A stretch of 64,000 nucleotides of DNA, from positions 62,001 through 126,000 of the forward strand of contig NZ_LZHZ01000019.1 of NCBI RefSeq assembly GCF_001667505.1, given 5' to 3'. The notes beneath the pieces were generated by a model. That model searched no databases. It saw only the letters and a list, made by a program, of their open reading frames with translations, and was not told the DNA's origin. The stretch is from Mycobacterium sp. ACS1612. Its GTDB lineage: Bacteria; Actinomycetota; Actinomycetes; Mycobacteriales; Mycobacteriaceae. Every line of letters begins with the position of its first letter. Position 1 is the first letter of the stretch. Positions 24,332 to 34,679 of this stretch are shown piece by piece. The position numbers and the translations under genes are program-made.

Positions 24332-24568
24332 CTACTTCTTGAGCTTCTCGTAGATCCGCTTGCACTCGGGACAGACCGGCGAGCCGGGCTTGGCGGCCCG
24401 CGTCACGGGGAACACCTCACCGCACAGCGCGACGACGTGGGTACCCATCACGGCGCTCTCGGCGATCTTGTCCTTCTTCACGTAGTGGAAGTACTTGGGA
24501 GTATCGCTGTCGGTCCCGTCGTCGACGCGTTCGTCGGTGTCGGTGCGCTCGATTGTCTGGGTTCGCAT
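24332..24568 (-). CDS. DUF3039 protein (Rv2708c type)
   Basis: This small basic protein of 78 residues is conserved next to sigB in mycobacteria. It has a Tyr-Phe-His-Tyr-Val-Lys-Lys segment near residue 26 and a CGE...PVCPEC arrangement (Cys near 49, 68 and 71), suggesting a metal site completed by His residues. Function is unknown. ATG 24568 is the only sensible start. It marks the return to backbone order after the PKS locus and is divergent from the DUF3099 gene. Confidence 0.85.
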   Translation of the reverse strand: MRTQTIERTDTDERVDDGTDSDTPKYFHYVKKDKIAESAVMGTHVVALCGEVFPVTRAAKPGSPVCPECKRIYEKLKK

Positions 24569-24660
24569 CGTCTTATTCTGCTCCTCACGTCCGCGGTCTT
24601 TATTCTGCCTGTCGGGAATCCGCCACGTACACCGGACGGCGAGTATGAAACAGTGGAGGT

Positions 24661-25062
24661 ATGAAACACGGCCCTGAGCTGAGTTTCGACGACGACGGCA
24701 GGCCTGTCCTGATCACCCGCGCCGCGATCCCCTATGAGGAGGAACACCGCGCGCGGGTGCGCAGGTACCTGACGCTGATGTTCTGGCGGGTGCCCGCGCT
24801 GATCCTCGCCGCGGTGGCGTACGGCATTTGGCACAACGGCCTCATCTCCCTCGGAATCCTGGTGCTGTCGATCCCGCTGCCGTGGATGGCTGTGCTGATC
24901 GCCAACGACAGACCTCCCCGACGGGCCGAGGAGCCGCGCCGCTACGACGCGCAGCGCCGCATCCCGCTGTTCCCGACGGCCGAGCGGCCCGCGCTGGAAC
25001 GCGGAGTGCATCCGGCGCCGCAACCGGACGGCGGCGATCCGGCCCGCGATGTCCCCAGCTGA
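24661..25062 (+). CDS. DUF3099 membrane protein (Rv2709 type)
   Basis: This 133-residue protein begins with a soluble part carrying PVLITRAAIPYEEE (about 15-28). Two adjacent transmembrane helices follow, near residues 42-58 and 62-80, and then a polar Pro/Arg-rich C-terminal tail. This is the DUF3099 layout; function unknown. The ATG at 24661 follows GGAGGT. It lies upstream of sigB in the same orientation, but sigB has its own promoter, so cotranscription is only partial at most. Confidence 0.85.
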   Translation: MKHGPELSFDDDGRPVLITRAAIPYEEEHRARVRRYLTLMFWRVPALILAAVAYGIWHNGLISLGILVLSIPLPWMAVLIANDRPPRRAEEPRRYDAQRRIPLFPTAERPALERGVHPAPQPDGGDPARDVPS

Positions 25063-25145
25063 GACGCTTCTGTCTCTTTTCTAAGGACATTCTCAGGTCG
25101 AGTGCGAAAAACCGCAGATCAGAAGGTGTGATCCTGGCGTCGGGC

Positions 25146-25173
25146 GGGAACTCTTAGCGGCACGTGGGCGTTG
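25146..25173 (+). promoter_or_regulatory. ECF-sigma (SigE/SigH-type) promoter of sigB
   Basis: GGGAAC at 25146-25151, 17 nt, then CGTT at 25169-25172. This is the mycobacterial ECF -35/-10 pattern; sigB is known in M. tuberculosis to be transcribed by SigE, SigH and SigL from such a promoter. It lies about 37 nt before the chosen sigB start. Confidence 0.7.
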
Positions 25174-25209
25174 TAGCTCATGACAGATCGACCCGATCAG
25201 GAGGCCGTC

Positions 25210-26169
<960 letters not shown>

Positions 26170-26178
26170 CTACCGACT

Positions 26179-26214
26179 AACGACCCCGCCGGGCCCCCCA
26201 CCGGCGGGGTCGTT
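26179..26214 (+). terminator. Strong intrinsic-type hairpin after sigB
   Basis: A perfect 14-bp inverted repeat, AACGACCCCGCCGG (26179-26192) and its complement (26201-26214), encloses an 8-nt C-rich loop. It begins 10 nt after the sigB stop. There is only a short T run after the stem, as is usual in mycobacteria. It separates sigB from ideR. Confidence 0.85.
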
Positions 26215-26277
26215 GCGGTGTGCGGCGCAGTTTTCCCAGCTTGGCCGGTAGACTCTGGCGTGACGGAGGGTTGCCTA

Positions 26278-26967
26278 ATGAACGATCTTGTCGATACCAC
26301 CGAGATGTACCTGCGGACCATCTACGACCTCGAAGAAGAGGGTGTGGTGCCGCTGCGCGCGCGCATCGCGGAGCGTCTGGAGCAGAGCGGTCCCACCGTC
26401 AGCCAGACGGTGTCCCGGATGGAGCGCGACGGGCTGCTGCATGTCGCCGGTGACCGGCACCTGGAGCTGACCGACAAAGGCCGTGCCCTGGCCATCTCCG
26501 TCATGCGAAAGCATCGCCTCGCCGAGCGGCTACTGGTCGACGTGATCGGGCTGCCGTGGGAGGACGTGCACGCCGAGGCCTGCCGCTGGGAGCACGTGAT
26601 GAGCGAGGACGTCGAGCGTCGGCTGGTGCAGGTGCTCAACAATCCGACCACGTCGCCGTTCGGCAACCCCATTCCCGGCCTGTCCGAACTCGGCGTCGAC
26701 GACTTGGCCAACGACCAGATCAATCTGGTGCGGCTGACCGAACTGCCGTCGGGGATGCCCGTCGCGGTCGTCGTGCGTCAGCTCACCGAACACGTCCAGG
26801 GCGACACGGAGTTGATCTCACGGCTCAAGGACGCCGGCGTGGTGCCGAATGCCAGGGTGACCGTGGAGGCGAAAGACCACGGTGGCGTGATGATCGTGAT
26901 CCCCGGCCACGAACAGGTCGAACTCCCCCACCAGATGGCGCATGCGGTGAAGGTCGAAAAGGTCTGA
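26278..26967 (+). CDS. ideR: Iron-dependent repressor IdeR (DtxR family)
   Basis: This 229-residue metalloregulator, with Fe2+ bound, represses siderophore and uptake genes and activates bacterioferritin. The N-terminal winged helix (about 1-72) includes SGPTVSQTVSRMERDGLL. The dimer/metal domain follows, with HKR...AERLLVD and the CRWEH motif, where Cys102, Glu105 and His106 together with Met10 are the ancillary/primary metal ligands of the family. The C-terminal SH3-like domain starts near 150. The ATG at 26278 gives M. tuberculosis length (230) and follows GGAGGG. A TAGACT -10-like hexamer lies at 26249-26254. Confidence 0.95.
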   Translation: MNDLVDTTEMYLRTIYDLEEEGVVPLRARIAERLEQSGPTVSQTVSRMERDGLLHVAGDRHLELTDKGRALAISVMRKHRLAERLLVDVIGLPWEDVHAEACRWEHVMSEDVERRLVQVLNNPTTSPFGNPIPGLSELGVDDLANDQINLVRLTELPSGMPVAVVVRQLTEHVQGDTELISRLKDAGVVPNARVTVEAKDHGGVMIVIPGHEQVELPHQMAHAVKVEKV

Positions 26968-26976
26968 CCCGTAACG

Positions 26977-28023
26977 TCATCCGGCGCGCTTGCCGGGTGC
27001 CCGCATCGGCGGCAACTGCACGCCCAACCGATCTGCGAGCCGGTATCCCGTGACCGCCAAACCGCGGATCTTGTCGGGCCGCAATCCCGACTGCAGGGCG
27101 GTGTCGAGCATGCCCGCCATCCGATGCGCCGGGTCGATGCGCAGCGCCGCCTCCAGCGACACCCCGGCCAGCGGCCCGTCGCCGCGCGCATAAGCCGAGA
27201 ACGCCAGCAGCACGAGAGCCTCGACCCGCCAGGGCTCCGGCAGGGTGCGCGACAACAGTGCCCACAACTCCTCCGCCTGCCCGGCGTTCGCGGCGATCGC
27301 CAGCGCGTACAGCGTGTCGCGCACCCGCAGATCGGTCAGCGCCACCGCCAATCTGACCAGTTCGTCGTCGCCCAGACCGGCATCGCTCGCCACGGCCGCC
27401 GCCGCGATGGCCGCCTCGACGTCTGCTCGTGCGGCCGCCTCCGGCCGCTCCCCCGACGCGCATGCCCGGAGTTCGATGGCGTCGGCGAGCGCTTCCGCCC
27501 GGACGGGGTCGGCCACCGCGATCACCTCCTGCAGTTCGGCCCGCCGGGCGTAGAGCCGACGCCCGTCCAGCACGGCGGCCGCCGCCAGCGGCGACGACGA
27601 CGGGTCTTCGACGGTGCCGGTGTTGCCGCAGCCGTCGGCGCAGTGCCAGCGCGCACCCGCGGCAACCTGGCCGACGACATGGGCCGCCAGCAGGTCGATG
27701 CCCTCGGCGGCCAGCGCGCTCGCCAGGCCGTCGGCCAGCTCGCGGTACCCGTCGTTGCACAACCGGCAGCTCACGCCCTTTTCGTCGATGATCACCGCGA
27801 TCGCCGAGTCGGGTTTGGCCGCCGCGGCGACCTCGGCGAGGTGCGTCAGCTCGTCCGGCAGATCCTCGGAAAGGTCGACGCGCATAACGCATCCCATCTC
27901 GCCGCGGTCGACCGTCACGAGCACGAGGGAATTTTCCGGCACGAAGCCGAGCACAGCGGGTAGGGCCGCGATCAACACACCGGGCCGGTTGAGGTGAAAG
28001 TCGTGCGATTGCGATGTCGTCAT
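26977..28023 (-). CDS. DUF4192 protein (Rv2712c type)
   Basis: This alanine-rich protein of 348 residues starts with the family's LNRPGVLIAALPAVLGFVP segment (about 11-29) and ENSLVLVTVD. Cys residues near 99-104 and 127-131 could bind a metal. The C-terminal 120 residues resemble a TPR-like repeated helical array (RVEALVLLAFSAYARGDGPLAGVSLEAAL). This is a conserved actinobacterial family without known function. It converges with ideR (9 nt between stops) and is divergent from sthA. Confidence 0.8.
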   Translation of the reverse strand: MTTSQSHDFHLNRPGVLIAALPAVLGFVPENSLVLVTVDRGEMGCVMRVDLSEDLPDELTHLAEVAAAAKPDSAIAVIIDEKGVSCRLCNDGYRELADGLASALAAEGIDLLAAHVVGQVAAGARWHCADGCGNTGTVEDPSSSPLAAAAVLDGRRLYARRAELQEVIAVADPVRAEALADAIELRACASGERPEAAARADVEAAIAAAAVASDAGLGDDELVRLAVALTDLRVRDTLYALAIAANAGQAEELWALLSRTLPEPWRVEALVLLAFSAYARGDGPLAGVSLEAALRIDPAHRMAGMLDTALQSGLRPDKIRGLAVTGYRLADRLGVQLPPMRAPGKRAG

Positions 28024-28211
28024 GGCGACAAGGTCTCAGGCGGTTCTCTCACGACGGCCGGCGAAGACCGCGTTTGAGCCGAGGTTGGGGATGAACTTGG
28101 GTCTGGGGATAACCTGTGCGCCGCTGCGACAGACAAATATTCACGGGAAGTTGATACCGGTCGGCGTGCGAACGGGACGCAAGCGGCGTAGACCTTGTTG
28201 CTATGGGTGCC

Positions 28212-29618
28212 ATGGTTGAGTACGACCTCATCGTGATCGGTTCGGGCCCCGGCGGGCAGAAAGCCGCGATCGCGGCGGCGAAGCTCGGCAAGTCGGTCGC
28301 CGTCGTAGAACGCGGACGGATGCTCGGCGGGGTTTGCGTCAACACCGGGACCATCCCGTCCAAAACCCTGCGCGAGGCCGTCGTCTACCTCACCGGCATG
28401 AGCCAGCGCGAGCTGTACGGCGCGAGCTACCGGGTGAAGGAGAAGATCACCCCCGCCGACCTGTTGGCCCGCACCCAGCACGTCATCGGCAAGGAACAGG
28501 ACGTCGTGCGCTCGCAGTTGATGCGCAACCGCATCGATCTGATCCAGGGCCACGGCCGGTTCGTCGATGCGCACACGGTGCTGGTCGAGGAGCCCACTCG
28601 CGGTGAGCGCACCACCGTCACCGGCGATCACATCATCATCGCCACCGGAACCAAACCGGCCCGTCCGACCGGTGTCGAATTCGACGAGGAGCGGGTGCTG
28701 GACTCCGATGGGATCCTCGATCTGAAGTCGTTGCCCGCCACGATGGTGGTGGTCGGCGCCGGGGTGATCGGCATCGAGTACGCGTCGATGTTCGCCGCGC
28801 TCGGCACGAAGGTCACCGTCGTCGAAAAGCGCGACAGCATGCTGGACTTCTGCGATCCCGAGATCGTGGAGGCGCTGAAGTTCCACCTGCGCGACCTCGC
28901 CGTCACGTTCCGGTTCGGCGAAGAGGTGACCGCTGTCGACGTCGGCGCGGCGGGCACCGTCACCACACTCGCCAGCGGCAAACAGATCCCGGCCGAAACC
29001 GTGATGTATTCCGCTGGGCGCCAAGGCCAAACCGACCACCTGGACCTGGCCAACGCCGGACTCGAGGCCGACAACCGGGGCAGGATCTTCGTCGACGACA
29101 ACTTCCAGACCAAGGTCGACCACATCTACGCCGTCGGTGACGTGATCGGCTTCCCCGCTTTGGCCGCCACATCGATGGATCAGGGTCGGCTGGCCGCCTA
29201 TCACGCGTTCGGCGAGCCGTTCGCGTGCATGCCCGAACTGCAGCCGATCGGCATTTACTCGATTCCTGAGGTGTCCTACGTCGGCGCCACCGAGGTCGAC
29301 CTGACCAAGGACGCGATCCCGTACGAGGTCGGTGTGTCCCGATACCGCGAACTCGCGCGCGGCCAGATCGCCGGCGACTCCTACGGCATGCTCAAGCTAC
29401 TGGTGTCCACCGAGGACTTGAAGTTGTTGGGCGTGCACATCTTTGGCACGAGCGCCACCGAAATGGTGCACATCGGCCAGGCCGTGATGGGCTGTGGCGG
29501 CACGGTCGAATACCTGGTCGACGCGGTGTTCAACTACCCGACCTTCTCGGAGGCGTACAAGGTGGCCGCGCTCGACGTGATGAACAAGCTGCGCGCACTG
29601 AACCAATTCAAGAGCTAA
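28212..29618 (+). CDS. sthA: Soluble pyridine nucleotide transhydrogenase
   Basis: This 468-residue FAD-containing flavoprotein transfers hydride between NADPH and NAD+, balancing the two pools. The FAD motif [10 protein letters not shown] lies near residue 10-19. [10 protein letters not shown] follows near 42; the second redox cysteine of disulfide reductases is replaced by Thr, the mark of SthA. A second Rossmann motif ([14 protein letters not shown], near 178) binds the nucleotide, and the C-terminal interface domain follows. ATG 28212 is used rather than 28203 because it starts the conserved MxEYD sequence. Its stop overlaps that of the convergent protease-like gene. Confidence 0.95.
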   Translation: MVEYDLIVIGSGPGGQKAAIAAAKLGKSVAVVERGRMLGGVCVNTGTIPSKTLREAVVYLTGMSQRELYGASYRVKEKITPADLLARTQHVIGKEQDVVRSQLMRNRIDLIQGHGRFVDAHTVLVEEPTRGERTTVTGDHIIIATGTKPARPTGVEFDEERVLDSDGILDLKSLPATMVVVGAGVIGIEYASMFAALGTKVTVVEKRDSMLDFCDPEIVEALKFHLRDLAVTFRFGEEVTAVDVGAAGTVTTLASGKQIPAETVMYSAGRQGQTDHLDLANAGLEADNRGRIFVDDNFQTKVDHIYAVGDVIGFPALAATSMDQGRLAAYHAFGEPFACMPELQPIGIYSIPEVSYVGATEVDLTKDAIPYEVGVSRYRELARGQIAGDSYGMLKLLVSTEDLKLLGVHIFGTSATEMVHIGQAVMGCGGTVEYLVDAVFNYPTFSEAYKVAALDVMNKLRALNQFKS

Positions 29619-30427
29619 CCGCATTGGTCGTCGAACGCCGTCGGCGCGGCATCCGCAGGCCCGCCCGCCTCGGCGCGGACAAGTAACTGCTTGACCACAT
29701 CGCCGAAAGGCGGTGAGTACGAGATGCTTTCGTTCGCGCAACCCCCGCCGTTGAGCCCGCCGATCACGCCAACGACCGAGGAGCCCTCGATCCAGGGCGC
29801 GCCCGAGAGGCCGTCGACCAACTCGGCGCAGTCGACCGCCGGAAACCCTTTCCTGTCGGCCACGGTCGGCGTGCGGCAACCGACCGGGCCGCCGCCGACA
29901 CCCATCCCGTAGCCGCTGACGCTGACGACGGTGCCCGGCTTCGGCGCCGGCGCTACCTTCAGGCCGCCACCGGCCTGCGCCTCCACCGACCCGCCCGCAT
30001 CGCGGCTCACCCGCGCGATCGCGAAATCGGCCATCGGGTCCTGGTTCTGCATCCAGCGCGGATCGAGGTAGAACGCGTCGACATGCCAGATGTCCTCGGG
30101 GGCGGCGGAATCCTTCAGGCCGGCGACGAACGTGGTGTCGGTGCCTGCGGCCAGGCAGTGCGCGGCGGTGATGATCAAGTCCCCGGCCGCGGAGTCGAGC
30201 ACGCCGCCGGTGCAGGTGTGCAACGTACCGGCCCCCAGGAACACCGCGCCCACCCTCGGATCCGGAAGCACCGGTTGCGCCGTCGGCGGTGCCTGCGCGG
30301 CCGCGCCCGCGGGTTCGGTGGCGGCCGGGACCGACGGAACCACCGCATGCTGCTCGGCACATCCCGCGCCAAGGGACAACAGCAGCGCCGCCACCAGTGT
30401 GGCCCGGCCTGCCGCGGAGAAGTGCAT
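29615..30427 (-). CDS. Secreted trypsin-like serine protease, probable lipoprotein
   Basis: This 270-residue secreted protein has an N-terminal signal ([18 protein letters not shown]) ending in LGAGC, a borderline lipobox, followed by a Pro/Ala-rich linker to about residue 55. A chymotrypsin-fold domain follows, with the catalytic triad visible: His in IITAAHC (near 90), Asp in MADFAIARV (near 135) and Ser in DGLSGAPW (near 210), plus Cys pairs likely in disulfides. It should act outside the membrane; the substrate is unknown. ATG 30427 is chosen for the signal peptide. There is no gene here in the M. tuberculosis sthA-Rv2714 order, so it is accessory. Confidence 0.82.
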   Translation of the reverse strand: MHFSAAGRATLVAALLLSLGAGCAEQHAVVPSVPAATEPAGAAAQAPPTAQPVLPDPRVGAVFLGAGTLHTCTGGVLDSAAGDLIITAAHCLAAGTDTTFVAGLKDSAAPEDIWHVDAFYLDPRWMQNQDPMADFAIARVSRDAGGSVEAQAGGGLKVAPAPKPGTVVSVSGYGMGVGGGPVGCRTPTVADRKGFPAVDCAELVDGLSGAPWIEGSSVVGVIGGLNGGGCANESISYSPPFGDVVKQLLVRAEAGGPADAAPTAFDDQCG

Positions 30428-30642
30428 GAGCACCGATCTTGCCCGACGGCGGCCGCGCGCATCCTGGTGATCTGATCTGCGGCACGCTGGGGGCGCCACA
30501 CATTTCGCACAAGCCGGTTGATGCGCGCCCGGCGCGGGCATCCCTGCCGGAATGCCAGATCGGTGCGGTCGTGTTCGAACAGTTCCGAGGGCCGCAATCG
30601 CATTCGCGGCGAAATGCGCGACACTTGTGGGCAGGAGGAGCA

Positions 30643-31614
30643 ATGGCTGAGAACGCCGATCGACCAGAACAGCACTACCAGCCCGAGCAGACCGGGATGT
30701 ACGAGCTGGAATTCCCGGCACCGCAGTTGTCGTCGCCGGACGGCAGCGGGCCGGTGATGATCCACGCTCTCGAGGGCTTCTCCGATGCCGGACATGCGAT
30801 CCGGCTGGCTGTGCAATACCTGAAGAACAACCTCGACACCGAGTTGGTCGCCTCGTTCGCCATCGACGAACTGCTCGACTACCGGTCACGCCGGCCGCTG
30901 ATGACGTTCAAGACCGACCATTTCACCGCATACGAGGAGCCCGAACTCAATCTGTACGCGCTGCGCGACAGCGTCGGGACACCCTTCCTGCTGCTCGCAG
31001 GGATGGAGCCGGACCTGCGCTGGGAGCGGTTCATCACCGCCGTCCGGCTGCTGGCCGAGCGGCTCGGGGTGCGGCGGGTGATCGGGCTGGGCACCATCCC
31101 GATGGCCGTGCCGCACACCCGCCCGATCACGATGACCGCGCACTCCAACGACAAGGAGCTCATCTCCGAGCACACGCCGTGGGTCGGCGAGGTGCAGGTG
31201 CCGGGCAGCGTGTCGAACCTGCTGGAGTTCCGGATGGCCCAGCACGGACACGAGGTCGTCGGGTTCACCGTGCACGTGCCCCACTATCTGGCGCAGACGG
31301 ACTATCCGACGGCCGCCGAGGCGCTGCTTGCCGAAGTCGCCAGGAGCGCCTCGCTGCAAATCCCGCTGGCAGGCCTGGCACAGGCCGCCGCCGAGGTACA
31401 CGACAAGATCAACGAACAGGTCGAGGCCAGCAGCGAAGTCGCGCAGGTGGTGGAGGCACTGGAGCGCCAATACGACGCATTCGTCGCCGCCCAGGAGAAC
31501 CGGTCACTGTTGGCGCGCGACGAGGATCTGCCCAGCGGCGACGAACTCGGCGCCGAGTTCGAACGGTTCCTCGCCCAACAGGCCGACAAACGCCACGACG
31601 ACGACTCCAAATAG
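30643..31614 (+). CDS. PAC2-family protein (Rv2714 type)
   Basis: This 323-residue cytoplasmic protein belongs to the PAC2 (proteasome assembly chaperone 2-like) superfamily, like M. tuberculosis Rv2714, whose structure is known but whose function is not. Conserved stretches are MIHALEGFSDAGHAIRLAVQYL (about 37-58), DYRSRRPLMTF, a GLGTIPMAVPHTRP segment near 150 and VPHYLAQTDYP near 210. The C-terminal 80 residues form a predicted coiled coil (DKINEQVEASSEVAQVVEAL). ATG 30643 follows AGGAGG. This starts the conserved three-gene run Rv2714-2716. Confidence 0.88.
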   Translation: MAENADRPEQHYQPEQTGMYELEFPAPQLSSPDGSGPVMIHALEGFSDAGHAIRLAVQYLKNNLDTELVASFAIDELLDYRSRRPLMTFKTDHFTAYEEPELNLYALRDSVGTPFLLLAGMEPDLRWERFITAVRLLAERLGVRRVIGLGTIPMAVPHTRPITMTAHSNDKELISEHTPWVGEVQVPGSVSNLLEFRMAQHGHEVVGFTVHVPHYLAQTDYPTAAEALLAEVARSASLQIPLAGLAQAAAEVHDKINEQVEASSEVAQVVEALERQYDAFVAAQENRSLLARDEDLPSGDELGAEFERFLAQQADKRHDDDSK

Positions 31615-31646
31615 CGAGCTCCAGGAACGTTGGCTAAGTTGTCGCA

Positions 31647-32669
31647 ATGACCGCGCGTAAGGCGAACCTGCGTTCGGTGCGGGAACTGACGCCGTCATTG
31701 CAGTTCCGCACCATCCACGGATACCGGCGCGCGTTCCGGGTGGCCGGTTCCGGGCCTGCGCTGTTGTTGATCCACGGCATCGGCGACAACTCCACCACGT
31801 GGAGCACGGTGCAGACCAAGTTGGCGCAGCGGTTCACCGTCATCGCCCCCGACCTGCTGGGTCACGGCCAGTCCGACAAACCGCGCGCCGACTACTCGGT
31901 GGCCGCCTACGCCAACGGCATGCGCGACCTGCTGTCGGTTCTCGACGTCGACAACGTCACGGTGATCGGCCATTCGCTGGGCGGCGGCGTAGCAATGCAA
32001 TTCGCTTACCAGTTCCCGCAATTGGTCGATCGGCTGATTCTTGTCGGCGCGGGCGGGGTGACCAAGGACGTCAACATCGCGTTGCGGTTCGCGTCGCTGC
32101 CGATGGCCAGCGAGGCGCTTGCGCTGCTGCGCCTGCCGTTGGTGCTGCCCGCGTTGCAGGCGACGGGCCGCATCGCCGGTGGTGTGCTGGGCTCCACCGG
32201 CCTTGGCCGGGATCTGCCCGACGTACTGCGGATTCTGGCCGATCTGCCGGAACCGACCGCCTCGTCGGCGTTTGCGCGCACACTGCGCGCAGTGGTCGAC
32301 TGGCGCGGTCAGGTCGTCACCATGCTCGACCGATGTTATTTGACTCAATCCGTTCCCGTGCAACTCATTTGGGGCAGCCACGACTCAGTGATCCCGGTCA
32401 GCCACGCGCACATGGCGCATGCCGCGATGCCCGGTTCGCAGTTGGAGATCTTCGAGGGCTCCGGCCATTTCCCTTTCCATGACGATCCCGACCGCTTCGT
32501 CGAGGTCGTCGAGAAGTTCATCGATTCCACCGATCCGGCGGTGTACGACCAGGACTACCTGCGCGGCCTACTGCGCGCAGGCATCAGCGAAGACACCCTC
32601 TCCGGGCCCGTCGACACCCGGGTCGCCGTCCTCGACGCGATGGGCGCCGACGAGCGCAGCGCCACCTGA
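31647..32669 (+). CDS. Alpha/beta hydrolase (Rv2715 type)
   Basis: This 340-residue hydrolase has the oxyanion stretch LLIHGIGDNSTTW (about 39-51), DLLGHGQSDKP (about 70-80), the nucleophile elbow GHSLGGGVAM (Ser near 112), a late Asp in WGSHDSVIPVSHA and the catalytic His in EGSGHFPFHDDP near 275. The fold is complete and should be active; the ester, epoxide or C-C bond substrate is unknown. A TAAGTT hexamer 6 nt before the ATG suggests it can be transcribed without a leader, independently of the PAC2 gene 32 nt upstream. Confidence 0.88.
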   Translation: MTARKANLRSVRELTPSLQFRTIHGYRRAFRVAGSGPALLLIHGIGDNSTTWSTVQTKLAQRFTVIAPDLLGHGQSDKPRADYSVAAYANGMRDLLSVLDVDNVTVIGHSLGGGVAMQFAYQFPQLVDRLILVGAGGVTKDVNIALRFASLPMASEALALLRLPLVLPALQATGRIAGGVLGSTGLGRDLPDVLRILADLPEPTASSAFARTLRAVVDWRGQVVTMLDRCYLTQSVPVQLIWGSHDSVIPVSHAHMAHAAMPGSQLEIFEGSGHFPFHDDPDRFVEVVEKFIDSTDPAVYDQDYLRGLLRAGISEDTLSGPVDTRVAVLDAMGADERSAT

Positions 32670-32692
32670 TCGTCGCCACGTAGCATCGGCCT

Positions 32693-33379
32693 ATGGCCAT
32701 CGACGTGACAGTGCTGCGCGTTTTCACCGACCAGGACGGCAACTACGGCAATCCGCTGGGCGTCGTGGACGCCAGCCAGGCCCCGCCCACCGAGCAGCAG
32801 CGGATAGCCACCCAATTAGGTTACAGCGAAACAATTTTCATCGATGTGCCGAGCAAAGGCGCCACCTCGGCATACGCCCGCATCTACACACCGACCACGG
32901 AGTTGCCGTTCGCAGGGCATCCGACCGTCGGCGCGTCATGGTGGCTGCGCGATCGCGGCACGCCGGTGCACACGTTGCGGGTGCCCGCCGGGATCGTGCA
33001 GGTCACCTACGAGGACGACGTGACCGCTGTCAGCGCGCGCTCGGAATGGGCCCCGGAGTTCGCGATCTACGACCTCGAGTCGACCGACGAACTGTTCGCT
33101 GCCGACCCGGACGACTACCCCGACGACATCCAGAACTACCTGTGGACGTGGATCGACCGCGACCGCGGCGCGATCCGGTCGCGGATGTTCGCCGCGAGTC
33201 TGGGCGTGCCCGAGGACGAAGCCACCGGGGCCGCGGCGGTGCGGATCACCGACTACCTCAGCCGCGACCTGTACATCCTGCAGGGCAACGGCTCGGTCAT
33301 CGAAACCCAGTGGAGCCCTGAGGGTTGGGTGCGCATCGCGGGCCGCGTCGTCAACGACGGCGTCAAGCAGATCGACTGA
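32693..33379 (+). CDS. PhzF-family isomerase/epimerase-like protein (Rv2716 type)
   Basis: This 228-residue protein has the diaminopimelate-epimerase-like PhzF fold. The N-terminal [19 protein letters not shown] and [10 protein letters not shown] are the usual first half-site, followed by [24 protein letters not shown] near 62-85, the family hallmark. It is shorter than PhzF (about 280), as is the M. tuberculosis protein. Function is unknown; a small-molecule isomerase is the best guess. TAGCAT ends 6 nt before the ATG, suggesting a leaderless transcript. It converges with nrdR. Confidence 0.88.
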   Translation: MAIDVTVLRVFTDQDGNYGNPLGVVDASQAPPTEQQRIATQLGYSETIFIDVPSKGATSAYARIYTPTTELPFAGHPTVGASWWLRDRGTPVHTLRVPAGIVQVTYEDDVTAVSARSEWAPEFAIYDLESTDELFAADPDDYPDDIQNYLWTWIDRDRGAIRSRMFAASLGVPEDEATGAAAVRITDYLSRDLYILQGNGSVIETQWSPEGWVRIAGRVVNDGVKQID

Positions 33380-33382
33380 CGG

Positions 33383-33847
33383 TCAGCTCTTGGCGGGGAT
33401 GGTGCGCGCCGCCCGCAGCGCCTCGATCTCCCGCTCGAAGTCTTCTGCCGACTCGAAAGACCGGTACACCGAGGCGAACCGCAGATAGGCGACCTCGTCG
33501 AGTTCGCGCAGCGGACCGAGGATGGCCAGCCCCACCTCGTGGCTCTGCACCTCGGGGGAACCGGTGGCCCGGACCGCATCCTCCACCTTCTGCGCGAGCA
33601 GGTTCAGCGCGTCGTCGTCGACCTGCCGACCCTGGCATGCGCGCCGCACACCGCGGACAACCTTCTCACGGCTGAATGGTTCGGTGACGCCGCTGCGCTT
33701 GACGACCGCCAGCACCGCGGACTCCACGGTGGTGAATCGCCTACCGCACTCCGGACACGACCTGCGCCGTCGGATGGCCTGGCCCTCATCGGTTTCGCGG
33801 GAATCCACCACCCGCGAATCGGGATGACGGCAGAACGGACAGTGCAT
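33383..33847 (-). CDS. nrdR: Ribonucleotide reductase repressor NrdR
   Basis: This 154-residue regulator represses ribonucleotide reductase operons when bound to (d)ATP. An N-terminal zinc ribbon (CPFC at residues 3-6 and CPEC at 31-34) precedes an ATP-cone domain (about 49-139, starting VVKRSG). The usual [16 protein letters not shown] segment is present. ATG 33847 gives exactly the M. tuberculosis length; the upstream frame continues without homology. It is downstream of chiZ on the same strand, with about 160 nt between, and close to lexA, which groups DNA-synthesis and damage control. Confidence 0.95.
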   Translation of the reverse strand: MHCPFCRHPDSRVVDSRETDEGQAIRRRRSCPECGRRFTTVESAVLAVVKRSGVTEPFSREKVVRGVRRACQGRQVDDDALNLLAQKVEDAVRATGSPEVQSHEVGLAILGPLRELDEVAYLRFASVYRSFESAEDFEREIEALRAARTIPAKS

Positions 33848-34008
33848 CACCGCTCCTTCGCCGCGACGACAAACAGCTACCTCGAACCTCTTCGAGCGTA
33901 CCTGCGTGCCGCCGCCGCGACCCAGCACCGCCGCGTTTCGGCCCGCCACCGCCGAGGGCTCTACCGAAGGCGTTGAGCGGCAGAACCTTTCACCGGTAGC
34001 ACCCGCGG

Positions 34009-34470
34009 TCACGCGACCGGCGCGATGAGGGTTTGGCCGGCGTCGAGCGCCACCGAGTCCAACTTGTTGAGTTCACGGATGCGATCCACCACTTCGGCGA
34101 CCGGCGCGTCGGGGGCGACCCGATGCGCGACCTGCTGGAGCGTCTCCCCCGTCTGCACCTGAATCACCGCCAGGCGGGCCGGTACCGGCGCATCGGCACC
34201 CGAGACGCCGCCGAATTGGGCGACCAGACCCAGCCAGACGGTGATGCCCGCCGCGACGAGCGCGAGAAACACCGTGGTCGCCGGCGTGATGGGGCGCCTG
34301 CGGTGCGACGCCCGCGACATCATCACACCGGTGCCGCGGTAGCGCATCGGCGCTGTGGCAGGCCGGTTCGACCGCGGCCGCCGCCGAGCATCGGCCGCCC
34401 GGTAACCGGGCCGCGCTACCGGCCTGTACACCGAATCCGTCTGAATTTCTCGAGTGTCGAGGATGGTCAT
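34009..34470 (-). CDS. chiZ: LysM cell-wall protein ChiZ-like (Rv2719c), SOS-linked
   Basis: This 153-residue membrane protein has a basic, disordered cytoplasmic N-terminus of about 60 residues, one transmembrane helix (about 63-85) and an extracytoplasmic LysM domain (about 97-150: [14 protein letters not shown]...[15 protein letters not shown]) that binds peptidoglycan. M. tuberculosis Rv2719c/ChiZ is damage-induced and links the SOS response to inhibition of division. ATG 34470 is preferred because it has an AAGGCAGG site upstream; ATG 34515 lies inside the LexA-type half-site. Divergent from lexA. Confidence 0.85.
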   Translation of the reverse strand: MTILDTREIQTDSVYRPVARPGYRAADARRRPRSNRPATAPMRYRGTGVMMSRASHRRRPITPATTVFLALVAAGITVWLGLVAQFGGVSGADAPVPARLAVIQVQTGETLQQVAHRVAPDAPVAEVVDRIRELNKLDSVALDAGQTLIAPVA

Positions 34471-34507
34471 CTGCCTGCCTTCCGCTCCGCGTCCTTCGCT
34501 CTTGTGT

Positions 34508-34533
34508 TCGAACATACTCGCTCATGTGTTCGA
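34508..34533. promoter_or_regulatory. Split LexA-type half-sites upstream of chiZ
   Basis: TCGAAC (34508-34513) and GTTCGA (34528-34533) are perfect mycobacterial SOS half-sites, but are separated by 14 nt instead of the usual 4. The extra 10 nt is close to one helical turn. They lie just upstream of chiZ. Confidence 0.4.
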
Positions 34534-34631
34534 TTGATAGAACGTGTGATCGAACTGTTGCCAAACCATAGGACAGGGGTCCGACAAATCCAGCGGCCAA
34601 CGGTTACACCTGCCAGGAACCACGACACGCG

Positions 34632-34647
34632 TCGAACACATGTTTGA
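34632..34647. promoter_or_regulatory. SOS box (LexA operator) of lexA
   Basis: TCGAACACATGTTTGA fits the mycobacterial TCGAAC-N4-GTTYGA SOS box. It overlaps the predicted -35 of lexA, so LexA binding would block its own promoter. Confidence 0.88.
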
Positions 34648-34672
34648 TTCTTGGTCCGGCACGGACTACATT
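34644..34672 (+). promoter_or_regulatory. Promoter of lexA
   Basis: TTGATT (34644-34649), 17 nt, TACATT (34667-34672), then 7 nt to the ATG at 34680. This predicts a leaderless lexA message with autorepression through the overlapping SOS box. Confidence 0.65.
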
Positions 34673-34679
34673 CGGCGCC

